Part shown: positions 19,400 to 28,108 of the stretch, piece by piece
Layout of the letters: each line of letters begins with the position of its first letter
Position numbering within the stretch: position 1 is the stretch's first letter
Source of the DNA: Acidiferrobacterales bacterium
GTDB lineage: Bacteria; Pseudomonadota; Gammaproteobacteria; Acidiferrobacterales; SZUA-150
DNA length: 38,922 bases
Reading direction: 5' to 3'
Assembly (NCBI GenBank): GCA_947258385.1
Contig: CAMYII010000052.1
Location: 113,096 to 152,017 of the forward strand
Position numbers and translations under genes: made by a program
The notes under the pieces: generated by a model
Databases searched by the model: none
What the model saw: only the letters and a program-made list of their open reading frames with translations
What the model was told of the DNA's origin: nothing

Positions 19400-19446
19400 G
19401 CAAGGAAGCGATAAGAGCAAAACGCACACAGATACGGTAACATTTG

Positions 19447-19475
19447 AGGGCCGGCCATTGCCGGCCCTTTTCTTT
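19447..19475 (+). terminator. Intrinsic terminator of hppA
   Basis: Perfect stem AGGGCCGGC (19447-19455), loop CATT, GCCGGCCCT (19460-19468), then a T-rich tail TTTTCTTT. It lies 47 bases after the hppA stop and ahead of the phosphoesterase gene. Confidence 0.9.
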
Positions 19476-19504
19476 GTGCGGCGTTCAATGTTAAAAGAGT
19501 CTTT

Positions 19505-20059
19505 ATGAAGATTTGTATTATTTCCGACAGCCACGATCATCGTGAACACCTGGCCGCCGCCGTTGCCGACGCCAGGCAGCGGGGGGCGCAGGCAGTGCTG
19601 CATTGCGGCGACGTGGTCGCGCCCAGCACCCTGCATGTGGTACAGCCCTTCGGACTACCGGTGCACGTGATCCACGGCAACAATGCCGGTGACACCTATC
19701 ACATGGCGAAGCTGGCCAATGAGCCTGGCAGCAACATCAATTACCACGGACAGGATGCGGCGTTACGCTTAAATGGACGCAATATCTTTGTCGTGCATTA
19801 TCCGCACTACGCCCGAGCCATGGCATGCACCGGGGACTGGGACCTGGTGTGCAATGGCCATGAACATCGCGCCCACATCGACAAGGTGCCAAATATAAAG
19901 GGGGGCGAGACCGTGCTCATCGATCCGGGAACAGTGGGCGGCGTCAGCGCGCCCGCTACCTATGTGCTCGGTGACCTGGAGGCCATGGAGTTTCAAATCC
20001 TGAAGGTACCGCTTCCCCCGCAGCAAGCGAGCGAGACGACGCTGAGCGCTGTTCGTTGA
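19505..20059 (+). CDS. YfcE/MJ0936-type metallophosphoesterase
   Basis: 184-residue calcineurin-like phosphodiesterase. Metal-binding motifs in order: SDSHDH at residues 7-12, HCGDVV at 33-38, GNNAGD near 58-63, VVHYPHYA, and CNGHEHRAHI, the GHxH block. Relatives hydrolyse phosphodiester model substrates; the natural substrate is unknown. No signal peptide, so cytoplasmic. It starts after the hppA terminator and is convergent with bioB, so it is probably transcribed alone or by readthrough. Confidence 0.88.
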   Translation: MKICIISDSHDHREHLAAAVADARQRGAQAVLHCGDVVAPSTLHVVQPFGLPVHVIHGNNAGDTYHMAKLANEPGSNINYHGQDAALRLNGRNIFVVHYPHYARAMACTGDWDLVCNGHEHRAHIDKVPNIKGGETVLIDPGTVGGVSAPATYVLGDLEAMEFQILKVPLPPQQASETTLSAVR

Positions 20060-20093
20060 CAGCAAGGTCGTCGCGAACTGCCGTTTCAACGAT

Positions 20094-21065
20094 TCAGGCT
20101 TTTGCCAGCCTCTGCCTCTCGCTGCCGGTCTCAACGGGCATGGCGTGAATACCGAGCTTGTCGAACAGCCGCTGATCGCTGTCGGTCTCAGGATTGGGCG
20201 CCGTGAGCAACTTGTCGCCGTAGAAGATCGAATTCGCGCCGGCGAGAAAACATAACGCCTGCAGCGCTTCGGGCATGTCGTTGCGCCCTGCCGAAAGACG
20301 TACGACGCTCCGCGGCAAGGCGATGCGCGCGACCGCGATGGTACGCACGAATTCGACCGCGTCCAGGGCCTGATCGTCCCCTAGCGGTGTCCCGGGGATT
20401 GGCACCAGCATATTGATGGGGACACTCTCCGGTGGCGGATCGAGCGCCGCCAGTTGTGCAATCAGACCGGCGCGGTGTTGGCGCGACTCACCCATCCCGA
20501 CGATACCGCCGCAACAGACCTTTAATCCGGCCCGGCGCACTTTGTGCAGGGTATCCAGCCGGTCCTGATAATCGTGGGTGCTTATAACCTCGCGATAGAA
20601 CTCGGGGTCCGTATCGAGATTGTGGTTGTAATAATCCAGTCCTGCCTCCGCCAGCGCTTCCGCCTGCCCCTCGCGCAGCATTCCCAGGGTCGCGCAGGTT
20701 TCCAGGCCCAGCTCATGTACCGCGCGTATCATCTCCAGCACCGGGCGCAGGTCTTTATCCTTGGGGCCGCGCCAGGCCGCGCCCATGCAAAAGCGGGTCG
20801 CACCGTGGGCCTTCGCCACTTCCGCCGCTTGCCGCACCTCGTCCAGCGACAACAGCGCCTCGCTTTCCACACCCGTGTGGTGACGGGCCGATTGTGAGCA
20901 GTATCCGCAGTCCTCGGAACAGCCCCCGGTCTTGATCGACAACAGCGTGCTCACCTGCACCGCATTGGGATCGAAATGCCGGCGATGCACGGTCTGCGCC
21001 TGGAAAATCAAGTCATTGAGTGGTTGATCGAAAAGACCCTCGATCTGGGCAAGGCTGGGGGACAT
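20094..21065 (-). CDS. bioB: Biotin synthase
   Basis: Radical SAM enzyme inserting sulfur into dethiobiotin in the last step of biotin synthesis. 323 residues. The SAM-cluster cysteines are Cys49, Cys53 and Cys56 in [14 protein letters not shown], followed by [31 protein letters not shown] and SAGRNDM, all conserved BioB blocks that include [2Fe-2S] ligands. AGGAG precedes the ATG. No other bio gene is present nearby, so bioB is separated from the rest of the pathway here. A BirA-type operator lies 58 bases upstream. Confidence 0.97.
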   Translation of the reverse strand: MSPSLAQIEGLFDQPLNDLIFQAQTVHRRHFDPNAVQVSTLLSIKTGGCSEDCGYCSQSARHHTGVESEALLSLDEVRQAAEVAKAHGATRFCMGAAWRGPKDKDLRPVLEMIRAVHELGLETCATLGMLREGQAEALAEAGLDYYNHNLDTDPEFYREVISTHDYQDRLDTLHKVRRAGLKVCCGGIVGMGESRQHRAGLIAQLAALDPPPESVPINMLVPIPGTPLGDDQALDAVEFVRTIAVARIALPRSVVRLSAGRNDMPEALQALCFLAGANSIFYGDKLLTAPNPETDSDQRLFDKLGIHAMPVETGSERQRLAKA

Positions 21066-21122
21066 GGGGCGCGGCTCCTGTTGAAGGCAACGAGCCGGAG
21101 AAACTAGGCAATGCGCCGTCGC

Positions 21123-21155
21123 TTGTCAACCTCGGGCCGGCGTTCAGGTTGACGA
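21123..21155 (-). promoter_or_regulatory. BirA-type biotin operator upstream of bioB
   Basis: TTGTCAACC (21123-21131), 15-base spacer, GGTTGACGA (21147-21155). This matches the bacterial BirA operator form TTGTnAACC-N14/15-GGTTnACAA, with one deviation in the last half-site. It lies immediately upstream of bioB, where biotin-responsive repression would act. The birA gene is not in the window. Confidence 0.7.
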
Positions 21156-21163
21156 AGGGGCGC

Positions 21164-21345
21164 TACAACCTGTCTCAAAATCAAACGCCCAGCAACTCTT
21201 CACGCCCTGGAAGCAACCCAAAGCACGCCCAGGCGCAGAGGACGCAAAGAATACTTTAAAATATAAGGCATTTTTGCCTTCTCCGCGTACTTTGCGTCTC
21301 CGCGACCCAGCACCAGGGGTGGGCGGTATTTTGAGATAGGTTCTA
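21164..21345 (-). repeat. MITE-like palindromic repeat, copy B
   Basis: Complete copy, 178 bp between TA dinucleotides at 21164-21165 and 21344-21345. Ends are CAACCTGTCTCAAAAT and ATTTTGAGATAGGTTC. Same orientation as copy A, with a similar core (TTTAAAATATAAGGCA). Its right end is 3 bases from the fnr stop codon and its left end abuts the bioB operator region, so it fills the fnr-bioB gap. Confidence 0.8.
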
Positions 21346-21348
21346 GTA

Positions 21349-22122
21349 TTAAGCCACCGGCTGATGCCGGGAGCCCTGCCCGGCCGCGCCCTTGCCGGTC
21401 AGGGCGCGCAGGCCGGCGAGATTCAGCAACTGGATATGCCGGCCCTCAACACGTATCAAACCTTCCTCCTGGAAACGCGAAAACAGCCGGCTGACCGTCT
21501 CCAGCGCCAGGCCGAGATAATCGCCAAGGTCCTGCCGCGACATGCTGAGCTTGAACTTGGTGCCCGAGTGACCAAGGCGCTCGAAACGCTCGGAGAAACT
21601 GACCAGGCACGCCGCCAGCCGCGCCTCGGCATTCATTTTCCCCAACATCATAAGCAGGTTCTCATCCTGAACGATTTCCCGGCTCAGCACGCGCAGCAAT
21701 TGCCGCTGCAGACTCGGAATATCGCGCGCCAGGTCCTCAAGCTTGCCCATCGGCAACTCACACACCACCGTCGTCTCCAGCGCCACGGCATCACAGGGAT
21801 GCAGATCGGTGCTGATCGCATCGATGCCGAGCAGTTCCCCGGGCAAATGAAACCCCGTTATCTGGATATCGCCGTCGTGGGCCAGCTCCGATGTCTTGAT
21901 GCTGCCGGAGCTGACGGCGTAGAGCGCGCTTAGAGGATCGCCGACACGATAAAGGAAATCGCCTTTTTTCAGGGTCTTCCTGCGTTTTATCATGTTCTCC
22001 AGACTGCGGATGTCGGTATCGCTGAGCCCGACCGGCAGGCACAGCTCGCGCAGGGAACATTCCCGGCAGGCGTGTTTCATACGGTTGAGGTTTACTACGG
22101 TGGCGCCTTCTTTAGTCGACAT
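21349..22122 (-). CDS. fnr: FNR, oxygen-sensing [4Fe-4S] transcription regulator
   Basis: Crp/Fnr-family regulator of anaerobic genes. Counting from the ATG at 22122 gives 257 residues. Cluster ligands are Cys19, Cys22 and Cys28 (CRECSLRELC) and Cys110 (DLHPCDAV), the same pattern as E. coli FNR. The cyclic-nucleotide-like sensor domain spans about 40-150, a dimerisation helix follows, and the recognition helix carries ETVSR (208-212), the FNR-specific reading of TTGAT half-sites. The longest frame begins at a TTG 54 bases upstream and is less likely. Likely target boxes exist at 17252, 25502, 29166 and 31384. MITE copy B follows the stop directly. Confidence 0.95.
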   Translation of the reverse strand: MSTKEGATVVNLNRMKHACRECSLRELCLPVGLSDTDIRSLENMIKRRKTLKKGDFLYRVGDPLSALYAVSSGSIKTSELAHDGDIQITGFHLPGELLGIDAISTDLHPCDAVALETTVVCELPMGKLEDLARDIPSLQRQLLRVLSREIVQDENLLMMLGKMNAEARLAACLVSFSERFERLGHSGTKFKLSMSRQDLGDYLGLALETVSRLFSRFQEEGLIRVEGRHIQLLNLAGLRALTGKGAAGQGSRHQPVA

Positions 22123-22428
22123 AATCAATGCTTTTTCCGATGTCGTGCGTGGGTGTATTTCAACAGGATTTGGCAATTCCGTCCAGCCGCTACCCGTTAT
22201 ACTTATAGATGCCCGCTCTCACCAATGCCAGATCGAAAGACGAACTCCAGGGCAAGAGCCACCGACCGCACTATCCCCCTCAGAATAGTGAGTGTACTGA
22301 TTTTACAGGCTCGCGAATGCACATGGGGCCACCCCTTGATGCACCGATCCTGCCCGACCCGAGTGTCATTGTCGGCGGGAGACAACAATAAGGCTTTCTT
22401 TGGCCGCGACGGGCACACAAAAAGACAG
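22123..22428. other. Intergenic region hemN-fnr
   Basis: About 306 bases between the hemN stop and the fnr start on the minus strand. No open frame looks genuine. It should hold the fnr promoter; a candidate is listed at 22196-22225. No FNR box was seen here, so autoregulation is not evident. Confidence 0.5.
22196..22225 (-). promoter_or_regulatory. Candidate sigma-70 promoter of fnr
   Basis: On the minus strand TTGGTG (22220-22225), an 18-base spacer and TATAAC (22196-22201, 5/6 to TATAAT). It lies about 75 bases upstream of the chosen fnr start. The -35 match is weak. Confidence 0.35.
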
Positions 22429-23817
22429 CTAAATGACTTTGGAGAAGCGCTGCTCGCGCGGCTTGCGCAGGTATTGGTCGAAAACCATGCAAATATTGCG
22501 AATCAACAGCTTACCGGCCGGCGTGACGCGAATCGAGTCCGCCTCGATCTCGAGCAGACCGTCGGCCTGCATGTGCTCAAGATCGGTCAATTCCGTCGCG
22601 AAATAGTCGCGAAACCCGATACCATGGGCCTGCTCGACGGCGGCCATGTCGAGTGCGAAATGACAGATCAGTTGCGTAATCACTGCGCGCCGCAGCAAAT
22701 CGTCGGCATTGAGCTCAATGCCGCGCAGAATCGGTAACCGCCCTGCATCGATCGCCTCATAGTAGCTGTCAAGCGTCTTGACATTCTGACTGTAACTGTC
22801 ACTGACCTTGCTGATGGCGGTGATACCCATGGCCACCAGATCGCAGTCGGCATGGGTGGAGTAGCCCTGAAAGTTGCGATACAGCGTGCCATTGCGCTGG
22901 GCGACCGCCAACTCATCATCAGGCTTGGCAAAGTGATCCATCCCGATATAGACGTAGCCGGCGGCGCTGAGACGGTCTATGGTCAACTGCAGGATGGCCA
23001 GTTTGTCAGCCGGGCTCGGCAGATCGACCTCGTTGATCCGCCGCTGAGGCTTGAAAAGCTCCGGCAAATGGGCATAGTTGAACACCGACAGGCGATCGGG
23101 ATCGGCGGCGATGATCTGATCGAGCGTGCGGGAGAAGCTGTCCACACTCTGGTGCGGGAGACCGTAGATCAGATCGAGATTAAGGGAACGGAAGCCCAGG
23201 CGGCGGGCCTCCTGTAGCACCGCTAAGGTCTGTTCCCTGGATTGAATACGGTTGACCGCCTTTTGCACCGTGGGATCGAAGTCCTGCACCCCGAGACTCA
23301 TGCGGTTGAACCCGAGCTCGCGCAACAGCGCGAGGGTGTCTTTCTTGACCTCGCGCGGATCAATCTCGATGGAATACTCGCCATGATCGTCATCGCGCAG
23401 CATGAAGTGTTCGCGCGTCTTTGCCATCAGCGCCCGCATCTCGTCATGACTGATGAAGGTCGGCGTACCACCTCCCCAGTGCAGCTGGTCGACTGAACGG
23501 CGGCGATCGAACAGCTCGCCTTGCAGCGCGATCTCGCGGTACAGGCGTTCGAGATAGGGCGCGGCGCGCTCGCGGTGCTTGGTAACGACCTTGTTGCATC
23601 CGCAATAAAAGCAGACCGTATCGCAAAACGGAATATGGAAATACAGCGACAACGGCCGCGGTGCAGCGTCATCATTTGAGCGCTCGGCCCACTGGCGATA
23701 CTCGGCCTCGCCGAAGCCCTCGTGGAATTGAACCGCGGTCGGATAGGAGGTGTAGCGTGGACCGGCCTTGTCGTAACGGCGGATCAGCTCCAGGTCAAAA
23801 ATAATCTGGTGGTTCAT
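22429..23817 (-). CDS. hemN: Oxygen-independent coproporphyrinogen III oxidase
   Basis: Radical SAM enzyme that decarboxylates coproporphyrinogen III to protoporphyrinogen IX without oxygen. The start at 23817 gives 462 residues and has AGGAC at a good distance; a second ATG 12 bases upstream is less well placed. N-terminal GPRYTSYPTAVQFH is diagnostic of true HemN. The cluster motif is CDTVCFYCGC (Cys65, 69, 72, 74), then GGGTPTFI, the SIEIDPRE block, GVQDFDPTVQKAVNRIQ and YVYIGMDHFAKP. It sits upstream of fnr and downstream of ubiD on the same strand. With HemB it marks a cell able to make haem under anoxia. Confidence 0.97.
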   Translation of the reverse strand: MNHQIIFDLELIRRYDKAGPRYTSYPTAVQFHEGFGEAEYRQWAERSNDDAAPRPLSLYFHIPFCDTVCFYCGCNKVVTKHRERAAPYLERLYREIALQGELFDRRRSVDQLHWGGGTPTFISHDEMRALMAKTREHFMLRDDDHGEYSIEIDPREVKKDTLALLRELGFNRMSLGVQDFDPTVQKAVNRIQSREQTLAVLQEARRLGFRSLNLDLIYGLPHQSVDSFSRTLDQIIAADPDRLSVFNYAHLPELFKPQRRINEVDLPSPADKLAILQLTIDRLSAAGYVYIGMDHFAKPDDELAVAQRNGTLYRNFQGYSTHADCDLVAMGITAISKVSDSYSQNVKTLDSYYEAIDAGRLPILRGIELNADDLLRRAVITQLICHFALDMAAVEQAHGIGFRDYFATELTDLEHMQADGLLEIEADSIRVTPAGKLLIRNICMVFDQYLRKPREQRFSKVI

Positions 23818-23919
23818 AGTCCTGATCATACTACCGGGGGTGGCACCAAAAAAGCGTTATCCGCACTGAAGATGGGCCTACTCCGCCGGAAACAGGGAAC
23901 GAAAGCAGTGGCGGAACAG

Positions 23920-25386
23920 TTAAAGTCCGAGCTCTTCCCACATAGCATCGACGCGCCGCTTCACGTCCTCATCCATGGCGATCGGGCGGCCCCATTGGCG
24001 CGTGGTCTCCCCCGGCCATTTGTTGGTGGCATCGAATCCGATTTTGGAACCGAGCCCGGGCTCGGGGCTGGCGAAGTCAAGATAATCGATGGGGGTATTT
24101 TCCATGATTATGGAATCGCGCCCCGGGTCCACGCGCGTGGTCAAGGCCCACACGACCGCCTTCCAGTCACGGATGTTAATGTCATCATCGGTGACGATGA
24201 CAAACTTGGTGTAGGTAAACTGCCGCAGGTAGGACCACACGCCCAACATGATGCGTTTGGCGTGGCCGAGGTAGGCCTTCTTGATGCTGACGACCGCCAG
24301 CCGGTAGGAACAGGCCTCCGGCGGCAGATAGAAGTCCACGATTTCGGGAAACTGCTGCTGCAACAGAGGAATAAACACCTCGTTGAGCGCGATCGCCAAT
24401 ACCGACGGCTCGTCCTGCGGCGAGCGACCCATGTAAGTGCTGTGGTAGATGGGCTGTTCCCGGTGGCTGATGCGCTCGATGGTGAAAACGGGGAAGTGCG
24501 CTTGCGCATTGTAATAGCCCGTATGGTCGCCGAAGGGGCCTTCCAGCGCCGTCTCGCCCGGTTCGATATAGCCCTCGAGCACGAACTCGGCCGACGCCGG
24601 GACCTGCAGATCATGGCCCAGACACTTGACCACCTCGGAGCGGGCGCCGCGCAATAACCCGGCGAACTGGAACTCGGACAGCGTGTCCGGGATCGGGGTG
24701 ACCGCCGCCAGCAGTGTCGCGGGATCGGCGCCGATCGCCACGGCGAGCGGAAAGCGCTCGCCCGGGTGCGCCTCCTGCCAGTCGCGAAAATCCAAGGCAC
24801 CCCCGCGATGCTGCAGCCAGCGCATAATCACCTTGTTGGGGGCGATCACCTGTTGCCGATAGATGCCGATATTCTGCCTGGCCTTGTAAGGCCCGCGCGT
24901 GATCACCAGCCCCCAGGTGATGAGTGGGCCGGCGTCCCCCGGCCATTGGGTCTGCACCGGTAATTGCGACAGATCAACCTGACTTTCCTCGCTCACCAGA
25001 TCCTGACACGGTGCGCCTTGCAGCACTTTCGGGGTGACATCCAGCAGCTTGCCGAAGGCCGGCAGCTTGTCCAACAATTCCCTGGGACCGGCCGGCAGCT
25101 TCGGTTCCTTGAGAAAGGCCAGCACCTTCCCGATATCGCGCAGGCCTTCAACCGACTCCAGGCCCAGCGCCCGCGCGATCCGTCCGGTGCTGCCGAACAG
25201 ATTGCCGAGCACGGGGATTCCGTATCCCTTGGGCCGCTCGAACAACAAGGCCGGTCCGCCGGCACACAGGGTGCGGTGGCAGATTTCGGTCATTTCCAGC
25301 CTGGGATCGACGTCCAGGCGGATACGCTTCAGCTCGCCCTGCTGCTGCAGGGTATTGATGAATTCGCGCAGGTTCTTGTAGCTCAT
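23920..25386 (-). CDS. ubiD: UbiD, prenylated-FMN-dependent 4-hydroxy-3-polyprenylbenzoate decarboxylase
   Basis: Removes the ring carboxyl group in ubiquinone synthesis. 488 residues, normal length. It begins [10 protein letters not shown]; the FMN/metal site blocks are [18 protein letters not shown] (about 163-180, with Asn172 and Arg177), HRGGALDF (193-200) and [11 protein letters not shown] (282-292), with Glu278 and Glu282 the likely catalytic acids beside Arg177. It needs prenyl-FMN from UbiX, which is not encoded here. It is divergent from ubiT; the 246 bases between them carry a promoter and an FNR-type box. hemN follows about 100 bases downstream. Confidence 0.96.
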   Translation of the reverse strand: MSYKNLREFINTLQQQGELKRIRLDVDPRLEMTEICHRTLCAGGPALLFERPKGYGIPVLGNLFGSTGRIARALGLESVEGLRDIGKVLAFLKEPKLPAGPRELLDKLPAFGKLLDVTPKVLQGAPCQDLVSEESQVDLSQLPVQTQWPGDAGPLITWGLVITRGPYKARQNIGIYRQQVIAPNKVIMRWLQHRGGALDFRDWQEAHPGERFPLAVAIGADPATLLAAVTPIPDTLSEFQFAGLLRGARSEVVKCLGHDLQVPASAEFVLEGYIEPGETALEGPFGDHTGYYNAQAHFPVFTIERISHREQPIYHSTYMGRSPQDEPSVLAIALNEVFIPLLQQQFPEIVDFYLPPEACSYRLAVVSIKKAYLGHAKRIMLGVWSYLRQFTYTKFVIVTDDDINIRDWKAVVWALTTRVDPGRDSIIMENTPIDYLDFASPEPGLGSKIGFDATNKWPGETTRQWGRPIAMDEDVKRRVDAMWEELGL

Positions 25387-25465
25387 AGGGCGGACGGGAG
25401 GTGCGGATAGGCGTAGAATCTAGCTGAGGCGCGCCGGCGCGAAGCAGCCTTTCCCCGCCCCGGCA

Positions 25466-25493
25466 TTGCCACCCATGGTAAATGCAGTATAAA
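25466..25493 (+). promoter_or_regulatory. Candidate sigma-70 promoter toward ubiT
   Basis: TTGCCA (25466-25471, 5/6 to TTGACA), a 16-base spacer and TATAAA (25488-25493, 5/6 to TATAAT) on the plus strand. The predicted start, near 25500, lies directly before the FNR-type box at 25502. Confidence 0.5.
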
Positions 25494-25501
25494 CGCCGAC
25501 C

Positions 25502-25515
25502 TTGACATAAATCAA
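25502..25515. promoter_or_regulatory. FNR-type box between ubiD and ubiT
   Basis: TTGACATAAATCAA matches TTGAY-N4-ATCAA throughout, a form typical of FNR/ANR targets. No good -10 lies at class II spacing in either direction. It would overlap the start region of the TTGCCA/TATAAA promoter, so it may repress that promoter or activate a start I cannot see. Confidence 0.6.
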
Positions 25516-25632
25516 AAGCGGAACTGCAATCAGTGAATGCGCGCAAGAAAATTGATGTAGCACAATGTGCGCCGGGCAAAAACACGATACAGCAGAGTTA
25601 TCAACCATATACCCCAGGAAAGCGACTATCTA

Positions 25633-26130
25633 ATGAGCACATACCCGATACCCGGCCTGTTACTGCTGCCGCTGCGCCTGATCCCCGATGCGGTGCACAC
25701 CGAGATCGTCTCCCGGCTCGCGAATTTCCTGCTGCAGGGCCAGTCGGTGGCGGCCCGCCTCAGGGACATCGACGGCAAAACCCTCTGCATCCGGATCACC
25801 GACGCCGACACCAACCTTTGCTTTACCGTCGTGCGAGGAAGACTGCAACGCGCGCCCGATCGTCATTGGGATGTATGCATCGCCGGCAGCTTAAGTGAGT
25901 TCACCGCGTTGGCGACCCGCTCCGAAGACCCTGATACGCTGTTTTTCAACCGCCGCCTCAGTCTGGAAGGCGACACCCGGACGGGGCTGTACGTGAAGAA
26001 CCTGCTCGACTCACTGGACTTCGACTGGGAACGGCATGTGACAGCGGTGCTTGGCGCGGTACCGGGGTCCGCGCTGGGCAAACTGGCCTCAACGATCCGC
26101 TCCCGTATCGGCTTTCCCGCTCCCCGCTGA
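25633..26130 (+). CDS. ubiT: UbiT, SCP2-domain factor for O2-independent ubiquinone synthesis
   Basis: 165 residues, chosen from the ATG at 25633, which has AGGAAAG upstream. The longer frame (from 25567) adds a polar leader without support. The SCP2 lipid-binding fold covers about 15-115: LRDIDGKTLCIRITDADTN, then HWDVCIAGSLSEFTALATRSEDPDTLFFNRRLSLEGDTRTG, where the FFxRRLxxEGDTxxG block is typical of the YhbT/UbiT branch. UbiT replaces UbiJ as lipid-binding partner under anoxia. It is convergent with ubiV, and the two coding regions overlap by 42 bases at their 3' ends. An FNR-type box lies 118 bases upstream. Confidence 0.93.
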   Translation: MSTYPIPGLLLLPLRLIPDAVHTEIVSRLANFLLQGQSVAARLRDIDGKTLCIRITDADTNLCFTVVRGRLQRAPDRHWDVCIAGSLSEFTALATRSEDPDTLFFNRRLSLEGDTRTGLYVKNLLDSLDFDWERHVTAVLGAVPGSALGKLASTIRSRIGFPAPR

Positions 26131-27042
26131 GGCCGGGTACGCACGGGGTTCGGGCTGGCCGCGCCAGGACATACCGGCACCACCGTGCCAATAGCCGTCA
26201 CACGGACCGCCCTGCGTATACGCCTCCAGCGCGTGCGCCGCGACCTCCGGTTGCAAACGCCCGTCAACGACCCGGGCAAAGACGTCAATGATGGCGGACA
26301 TGTGCCGTGACTGCGGGGAGACACGCACGACACTGACACCGAGCTCCGCCAGCACCGGCAGTTCCCGCACCAGATTGCAGGTCCCGGCCGACTGCACCTG
26401 GATGCCGTTTAACGTCAGAAAGTCCTGCTGTTCACGCGTGGCCAACGGCATGCCGTCGGGATAATCGCCGCAGCGAAACTCACATTGATCCTTGGGCAGA
26501 TTATGGGCGCGGGCGGTGAAGCAGCGCGCGGAAAAGGCCAGCGGCAGGCGTCCGAACACAAAGACCTCGGTCTGCATGTCAGCGGGGCGTCCCTGCTGGA
26601 GCGCTTCCAGTACCTCCCGGCCCTGCTCCACCGGCATCACCCAGCGAAATGCGCCGCACTCGGCCAGCAGTTCCAGGGTGGCGGCGTTGTAGGTGTTGAT
26701 ATGCGGCCCGGCGACGAACGGCGCGGCACCGGTCAGCATGTTCACTGCCGCCATGTCGTTGGCCTCGACGCGAAACTGGCCGTTTTCGCACACCCGGCGC
26801 AGCGCGCTGAGCTCGGACTCCGCCTCGATGAGTGCCAGCGTGCTGAGCACCACTTCCTTGCCACCCGCCCGCAGCGTATCGGCCAGCTCCAGCCAGTCCT
26901 CCGGCCTGAGGGCGCGGCGCTTGGCGCAGATCACCTCCCCGAGGTAAACGATGTCGACCGGCGTATCCACGAGCCGGTGATAGAAATCCATTACCGTTTC
27001 GCGGTCCCAGAAATACGGCAGCGGTCCAAGCGACAGTTTCAT
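26089..27042 (-). CDS. ubiV: UbiV, O2-independent ubiquinone hydroxylation protein (U32 family)
   Basis: 317 residues of the peptidase-U32-like family; partner of UbiU in oxygen-independent ring hydroxylation, using prephenate as hydroxyl donor in E. coli. It begins MKLSLGPLPYFW, and four [4Fe-4S] ligands are present: Cys39 (EVICAKRR), Cys174 (SARCFTAR), Cys187 and Cys191 (DQCEFRCGDYPDG). The C-terminus runs about 20 residues past the conserved CDGYWHGGAGM block, and that extension overlaps the end of ubiT. It lies 48 bases downstream of ubiU in the same operon, the gap containing a heptamer repeat. Confidence 0.96.
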   Translation of the reverse strand: MKLSLGPLPYFWDRETVMDFYHRLVDTPVDIVYLGEVICAKRRALRPEDWLELADTLRAGGKEVVLSTLALIEAESELSALRRVCENGQFRVEANDMAAVNMLTGAAPFVAGPHINTYNAATLELLAECGAFRWVMPVEQGREVLEALQQGRPADMQTEVFVFGRLPLAFSARCFTARAHNLPKDQCEFRCGDYPDGMPLATREQQDFLTLNGIQVQSAGTCNLVRELPVLAELGVSVVRVSPQSRHMSAIIDVFARVVDGRLQPEVAAHALEAYTQGGPCDGYWHGGAGMSWRGQPEPRAYPASAGSGKADTGADR

Positions 27043-27050
27043 GACATTCT

Positions 27051-27082
27051 TTAGTTCCTAGTTTCTAGCACCTAGCAGCTAG
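27051..27082. repeat. Heptameric CTAG repeat between ubiU and ubiV
   Basis: CTAG tetramers start at exactly 7-base intervals, at 27058, 27065, 27072 and 27079, with a related TTAG at 27051. The unit is roughly NCTAGYA. CTAG is normally scarce in proteobacterial DNA, so four in 25 bases is unusual. It occupies most of the 48-base ubiU-ubiV gap. Confidence 0.8.
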
Positions 27083-27090
27083 TGACTGTT

Positions 27091-28101
27091 TTATTGCCAC
27101 GGCCGGTGATACGCGCCAAGGGTATGGCAACTCCCTTCGGCCACCTTGTCGAGTTCAGCCATCCAGTGAGACTTCGGCAGGTAGTTGTCGGGGTCGGCGA
27201 GACAGCTGTCCAGGGCCTCACGCAGCACGCGGGTGACCTGGGCGACATAGGCCGGGCTGCGCTGACGGCCTTCGACCTTGAGGGCGGCCACACCAGTGCG
27301 CACGAGCTCCGGCAGGATGTCCAGCACATTGAGGCTGGTGGGTTCTTCGAGAGCGTAAAAGACGTTTTCATTGACCTCGTAGCGACCCTTGCAAATGGTG
27401 GGATAACCCGCCTGCTCCAGCGGCGCGAACTGATCGATCAGCACGCCGTTCAGGCGCGTGCGGCGGATATTGTTGCTTTCTTCCCAGCGCACCGCCTCGG
27501 CCGGCGAACACACGCCGGCGGCGTTGGGCGATTTCCCGGTCACGTAGGATGACAACGCGCAGCGGCCCTCGACCATGATGCATAGGCTGCCGAAACCGAA
27601 TACCTCAACCGGTACCTCGGTCTTATCAATGACCTGCTGCACTTGTGACAGCGACAACACCCGCGGCAACACCACGCGCCTGATGGCGAACTGCCTGGCA
27701 TAAAACGCAATCGCTTCATGATTGGTGGCCGAACCCTGCACCGACAGATGCAGGCGAAGTTCCGGATGGTGCGTCGCCGCATAATGCATCAGGCCTGGAT
27801 CGGCGAGGATCAGGGCGTCTACGCCAAGCGCAGCGGCGCGGTCAACGGCCCGACACCACTCATCCCATTGACGCGGGCGCGGATAGGTATTGATCGCGAG
27901 AAACACGCGTTTGCCCGCCTTGTGGGCGTAGTCGACGGCCGCACGCGCCTCCTGGTCGTCGAAATTAAGCCCCGGAAAATTGCGCGCATTGGTGCCGTCG
28001 CGGAACCCGATGTAGACGCTGTCTGCACCATTGCCTACCGCGGCCTTTAACGCCGGCAGACTGCCCGCGGGACAAACCAGTTCTATCGTGTTCGCTCTCA
28101 T
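27091..28101 (-). CDS. ubiU: UbiU, O2-independent ubiquinone hydroxylation protein (U32 family)
   Basis: 336 residues from the ATG at 28101; an in-frame ATG 24 bases upstream would overlap yhcC. Very close in pattern to E. coli UbiU: IELVCPAGSLPALKAAVGNG, SVYIGFRDGTNARNFPGLNF, LHLSVQGSATN, VVLPRVLSLSQV and a terminal TLGAYHRPWQ. The four [4Fe-4S] cysteines are Cys174, Cys181 (GSLCIMVEGRC), Cys198 (AGVCSPAEAVRW) and Cys237 (YPTICKGRY). It forms a heterodimer with UbiV. It starts 7 bases after the yhcC stop, so it belongs to the yhcC-ubiU-ubiV operon headed by an FNR-box promoter. Confidence 0.97.
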   Translation of the reverse strand: MRANTIELVCPAGSLPALKAAVGNGADSVYIGFRDGTNARNFPGLNFDDQEARAAVDYAHKAGKRVFLAINTYPRPRQWDEWCRAVDRAAALGVDALILADPGLMHYAATHHPELRLHLSVQGSATNHEAIAFYARQFAIRRVVLPRVLSLSQVQQVIDKTEVPVEVFGFGSLCIMVEGRCALSSYVTGKSPNAAGVCSPAEAVRWEESNNIRRTRLNGVLIDQFAPLEQAGYPTICKGRYEVNENVFYALEEPTSLNVLDILPELVRTGVAALKVEGRQRSPAYVAQVTRVLREALDSCLADPDNYLPKSHWMAELDKVAEGSCHTLGAYHRPWQ

Positions 28102-28108
28102 CGTCGAA

